From Fagopyrum homotropicum (Eukaryota > Streptophyta > Magnoliopsida > Caryophyllales > Polygonaceae), in the NCBI GenBank assembly GCA_033239125.1, contig BSWB01000001.1, positions 162,649,481 through 162,713,480 of the forward strand: DNA of 64,000 bases. The letters are read 5' to 3'. Shown here in pieces: positions 61,084 to 64,000 of the stretch (positions within the stretch are counted from its first letter, which is position 1; each line of letters begins with the position of its first letter). Both the position numbers and the translations under genes were made by a program. A model generated the notes under the pieces. It worked only from the letters and a program-made list of their open reading frames with translations. It did not search any database and was not told the DNA's origin.

Positions 61084-62933
61084 TCAAGGCGAAACCTTGA
61101 AGTTGTAAAGCTCACGAACGTTGATCGGAGAACTCGCGTGTTGATCCCCGTCCAGCAACTTCTCGGCCATTATGTTGTTCATAGCTTCTGTCGGATGATA
61201 CGCGTCCCAAAACACATACTTTGATCTATCTTCACACAAATTGGCGGTCGAGTTTGTGTTTAAGCTCCCTTGTACATTCTTCCCGTTGTTGCAAATAAAT
61301 GGAGGAAGTTTACCGCCACAACAAGGGTCTTTCACATTTTGAAACCCTAAACACAAACCAATCAAATCAAATCAAAACACAAGACAACTATGTTGTTATT
61401 TACTTATGGACATTGAAACTTACCATAATGCCGGTAATTCGATATGATACCCATGAATATATCATACGAGTTTGCATATACGTAGATGGCTTTTTGCCCC
61501 ATCTCCGTGTTCAACTTTTCAAGCTCGCGTCTTACCCTTGTGTTATAGCTTTTCGCAAACTCGTTCACATCGTTTGAACACAACGTGGTGAACTCAAATT
61601 TGATGGCTCGAACGTAAGGTATGCACCCTAAGGGTCCAATTCCGACCACCACAAACTTCCGAGCTCCTAGCCGGTGCAACCTCTTCATATCATCAAAACC
61701 CGAAAACCCATCACATAAGAGAAAACACCCAAAATGTCTCAAATCTCATTAGTAACCCGAATTTTGTAACGAAAATGTGAATCATAAATCGAAGTTCTTA
61801 GCTATACCTTGAGTTGAGAAGTGAAATTGGAGACCATAAAGTCTTGTAAAACATATGGATCAACTTTGGGAAGCCCTAGAAAAGGGATTGATGGTTGAAT
61901 GTAGTTGATTATATCATTGGATCCAATTGCAAGTGAGAAGATTGCATTTCTTAGAAAACTATAAGTGTTTTCCTCTCCCAAGATCTTCATCATGTAGTTT
62001 TGGCTTTGCTCAAAGTAATCAACTTGTTCCGGTAGGGAGATCCTCCCGATCTGCATTTGGATTCATTGCGCATGCACAATCAAACGGCCGATTTGTTACT
62101 TGGTTACATGATAACATGTATGCTAGAGTGTGATAATCAAAGTCTTACGTATAATGAACCGGTTCCGGCAAGTATTCCGGCTGATCCAGATGCGTAATTG
62201 ATGCCACCGTGAACGGCGTTATGCATCGCGTTTGGCGCCAGGAATGGTGGTGGGTAAGAACTTCCTCCTAGTGCTTCACCTTAATTATAAAGTTCATCAG
62301 AGTATCTAAAGTATTAAGATGTGCATGAACGATTTCTACCAAAATCTGAGTGAGATTCATCATGAAACTAATTGATAATAGTAGGAGTAGTTCGTTAGGG
62401 CTGTTCAAATTCCTGCCTGAACAAGAATTTTGAACCGGAAAGTTCTTATTGGACTTGAATCGGATATTTCGGACTAGTTCCACTAAAATTTGAAGGGTCC
62501 GATTTTTGGCCTAAAATCATTTTTATAAAAAAATCTTAATCTAACCGGCCCGGACATGGATATCCGGTCTAGATTCGGTCCCCTAAAAAACTTTTCGGTT
62601 CAGGTGTGGTTTGTGAACTATAACTAAATATGCCTTATTATACCCTTGTGTGATGAACGATCAAAGAGATAGGTATATACCTATGAGATCGGAGACTGTA
62701 CGACCATTAGTGAACCGGCCAGTCGGCTCACCACGAGAGGAGGTGAAGTCGATCCCATAAGGCGGTTTGTTAGCCTTAGCAAGGGTGAAGAGATAGTTGT
62801 TGTTACCGGCATCAACTAACGAGTCACCGAACACGAAGGCCGTGAAACAAAGGCAGGGCAAAACTTGGAAGTTTAGAAAGTTTAGGGTTAGAAACGAGAG
62901 AAAAAGGAAAGTGTTGCTTCGGACGAAAGACAT
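61084..62933 (-). CDS. GDSL esterase/lipase, secreted (382 aa)
   Basis: This is an SGNH-hydrolase that cleaves esters of acyl or wall substrates in the apoplast. The minus-strand exons are 62933-62681, 62279-62149, 62050-61808, 61682-61424 and 61346-61084. Phases agree and give 382 codons plus a stop, with the five-exon layout usual for plant GDSL genes. A signal peptide covers about residues 1-29 (MSFVRSNTFLFLSFLTLNFL..). Block I holds the nucleophile S38 in FVFGDSLVDAGNNNY, block II is GGINYASGSAGI, block III is AIGSNDI, and block V is DAYHPTEA with D343 and H346 completing the triad. Family conservation PLGCIPY and DPCCGG is present. The specific substrate cannot be inferred. Confidence 0.95.
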
Positions 62934-63337
62934 TATCGTATAAAGAATGCGTATTACAATTCAGAATTGGAAAATGTTATAAAGTGAAAGATTTATGAAG
63001 AGTGATGAATCATATGATATGAGTGTGTGACGTTGGTTGGAACATGTTTTTGAATAGGTCTATTGCTTATGATTTCACGTGCATGTGATATCTTTACTGT
63101 TGTACTTGTACTGTTGGTTTGAATAGGTCTCTTGCTTCTGACTCGGGGTAGACGTATTGTCACGGTGTGGTCGTACGGACTCGATGTATAATTTGTACGA
63201 TGTATGTAGTAATTAGGTCAGCCTTGATATGTTTTGGAATCGAATTAGAATCAATTATCGTAGTGAAATTAATAATGACGTGACCTGATTTATAATAAAA
63301 AGATATTTGATTACTTTGATACGTAGTTGTCAAAGTT
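62934..63337 (-). promoter_or_regulatory. Upstream region of the GDSL gene
   Basis: Non-coding AT-rich DNA upstream of the minus-strand lipase start. No specific motif can be asserted; TTTATAACATTTTCC about 45 bp upstream of the ATG (near 62975, minus strand) is a weak TATA-like site. Confidence 0.35.
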
Positions 63338-63710
63338 AATATAGACCGACTTAGATGGGTCGTGTGCATACGAGTGCATATGCGCGATAGTCCAAAAGTC
63401 CGTCACATAAATCCGATGAGGTTCTATCATAAAATCAATTAACAATAGGAGAAGTAGTCCACCGACCTTATATACTAGGCTCGAAATGTCTGCACCTTTC
63501 GATGCGGAAACTTATTATCTTCAACATGCCCTCGCAAGTGCAACTAGGGTATAGACCGAGTTGACACTTGTCCACAAGTTAGGATCGTGAGCTGAATAGA
63601 GGTTAACCGCTCTGATATCATGTCAAAATCCGGTATAGTAGAGGTCGTGTAGATACGAGCTTACCTACCGATTAGGCTGAAGCCCAACACATAAATTTGA
63701 CAGAGTTTCA
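63338..63710 (-). mobile_element. TRIM family 2, copy D (left part continues past a MITE)
   Basis: On the minus strand one LTR is 63526-63338 (189 bp), starting TGTTGAAGATAATAAGT, with GTATATAAGGTCGGTG, and ending CTTTGACA. The 94-bp interior (63620-63527) begins with the primer site TGATATCAGAGCGGTTAACC and ends GCGAGGGCA. The other LTR ends at 63621 (ATTTTGACA) and is interrupted at 63710 by a Tourist-like MITE; its remaining part should lie beyond 63992 and outside the window. No protein is encoded. Confidence 0.8.
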
Positions 63711-63992
63711 GGGCCCGTTTGGTTTTAACTCCGGAATCGGAAACCGGAATGAAAACGAATCTAATCAATACGTATACCCTTATTCATTAAAATTTTTGGA
63801 ATCATTCCTTATGGTTTGTAGTAATTGGATGAGAGTTTGATTACTTTTGATACCCTATAGGGTAACAAAATGTGAGAAAGCAAGATTAAACCATGGGGAA
63901 TGATTCCATAAAATTTCATTAATATGGATAAAATATGGACTAAATTCGTTTCCATTCCGCTTCCGTTTCCGGAGTTGGAACCAAACGGACCT
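63711..63992. mobile_element. Tourist-like MITE, second copy
   Basis: The ends are GGGCCCGTTTGGTTTTAACT and AGTTGGAACCAAACGGACCT; the flanking triplets are TCA at 63708-63710 and 63993-63995. It aligns along its length with 7205-7500 (AATCTAATC, GTATACCCTT, GGAATCATTC, GATACCCTATAGG, CGTTTCCATTCCG). The interior is foldback and non-coding. Confidence 0.85.
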
Positions 63993-64000
63993 TCATTGTA

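Overview
The window is nuclear DNA from a flowering plant, very probably a eudicot. The evidence is spliced genes with GT..AG introns, a plastid starch-synthase gene with a transit peptide, a secondary-wall NAC factor, and AT-rich intergenic DNA full of plant-type copia, L1-like LINE, Helitron, Tourist, hAT, MULE and TRIM elements. I cannot name the species.

Layout. 1-4010 is a decayed copia pol followed by an L1-type LINE remnant. 4789-6072 (+) is a two-exon gene for a small 78-residue protein; its intron carries degenerate repeats and a copia integrase scrap. 9765-13088 (+) is a complete granule-bound starch synthase I gene: 13 coding exons, 605 residues, plus a 5'-UTR intron. 15334-16725 (+) is a GPI-anchored GH17 beta-1,3-glucanase. 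Between these two, 14445-15150 (-) holds three phase-compatible candidate exons of an unrecognised gene. 17998-23040 (-) is an eight-exon gene for an 1137-residue PHD-finger protein.

From about 23.5 to 51 kb the window is almost gene-free and dominated by mobile DNA. In order it holds: a non-autonomous hAT, a Helitron, a putative solo LTR with internal repeats, an L1-like LINE, a Tourist-like MITE with TTA duplications, a MULE-like MITE with a perfect 9-bp duplication, a longer-TIR element, a TRIM-like element whose body is a 42-bp minisatellite split by a GC-rich MITE, three Helitrons end to end, copies of a second TRIM family, a duplicated MITE split by nested LINEs, and long (AT)n tracts.

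The right end holds an NST/SND1-type NAC gene (51403-53078, +), an intronless GOST/CAND7-like seven-transmembrane gene (58372-59697, -) and a five-exon GDSL esterase/lipase (61084-62933, -). The window closes in a TRIM copy interrupted by a Tourist-like MITE.

The protein-coding genes are ordinary conserved plant genes with no operon-like relationship. GBSSI makes amylose in plastids, the GH17 enzyme trims callose or beta-1,3-glucan at the cell surface, the NAC factor would drive secondary-wall genes, the GOST protein acts in Golgi/endosomal membranes, and the GDSL enzyme is secreted. I see no new defence or metabolic system. The most novel material is in the miniature LTR elements, the Helitron triplet and the possible antisense gene.
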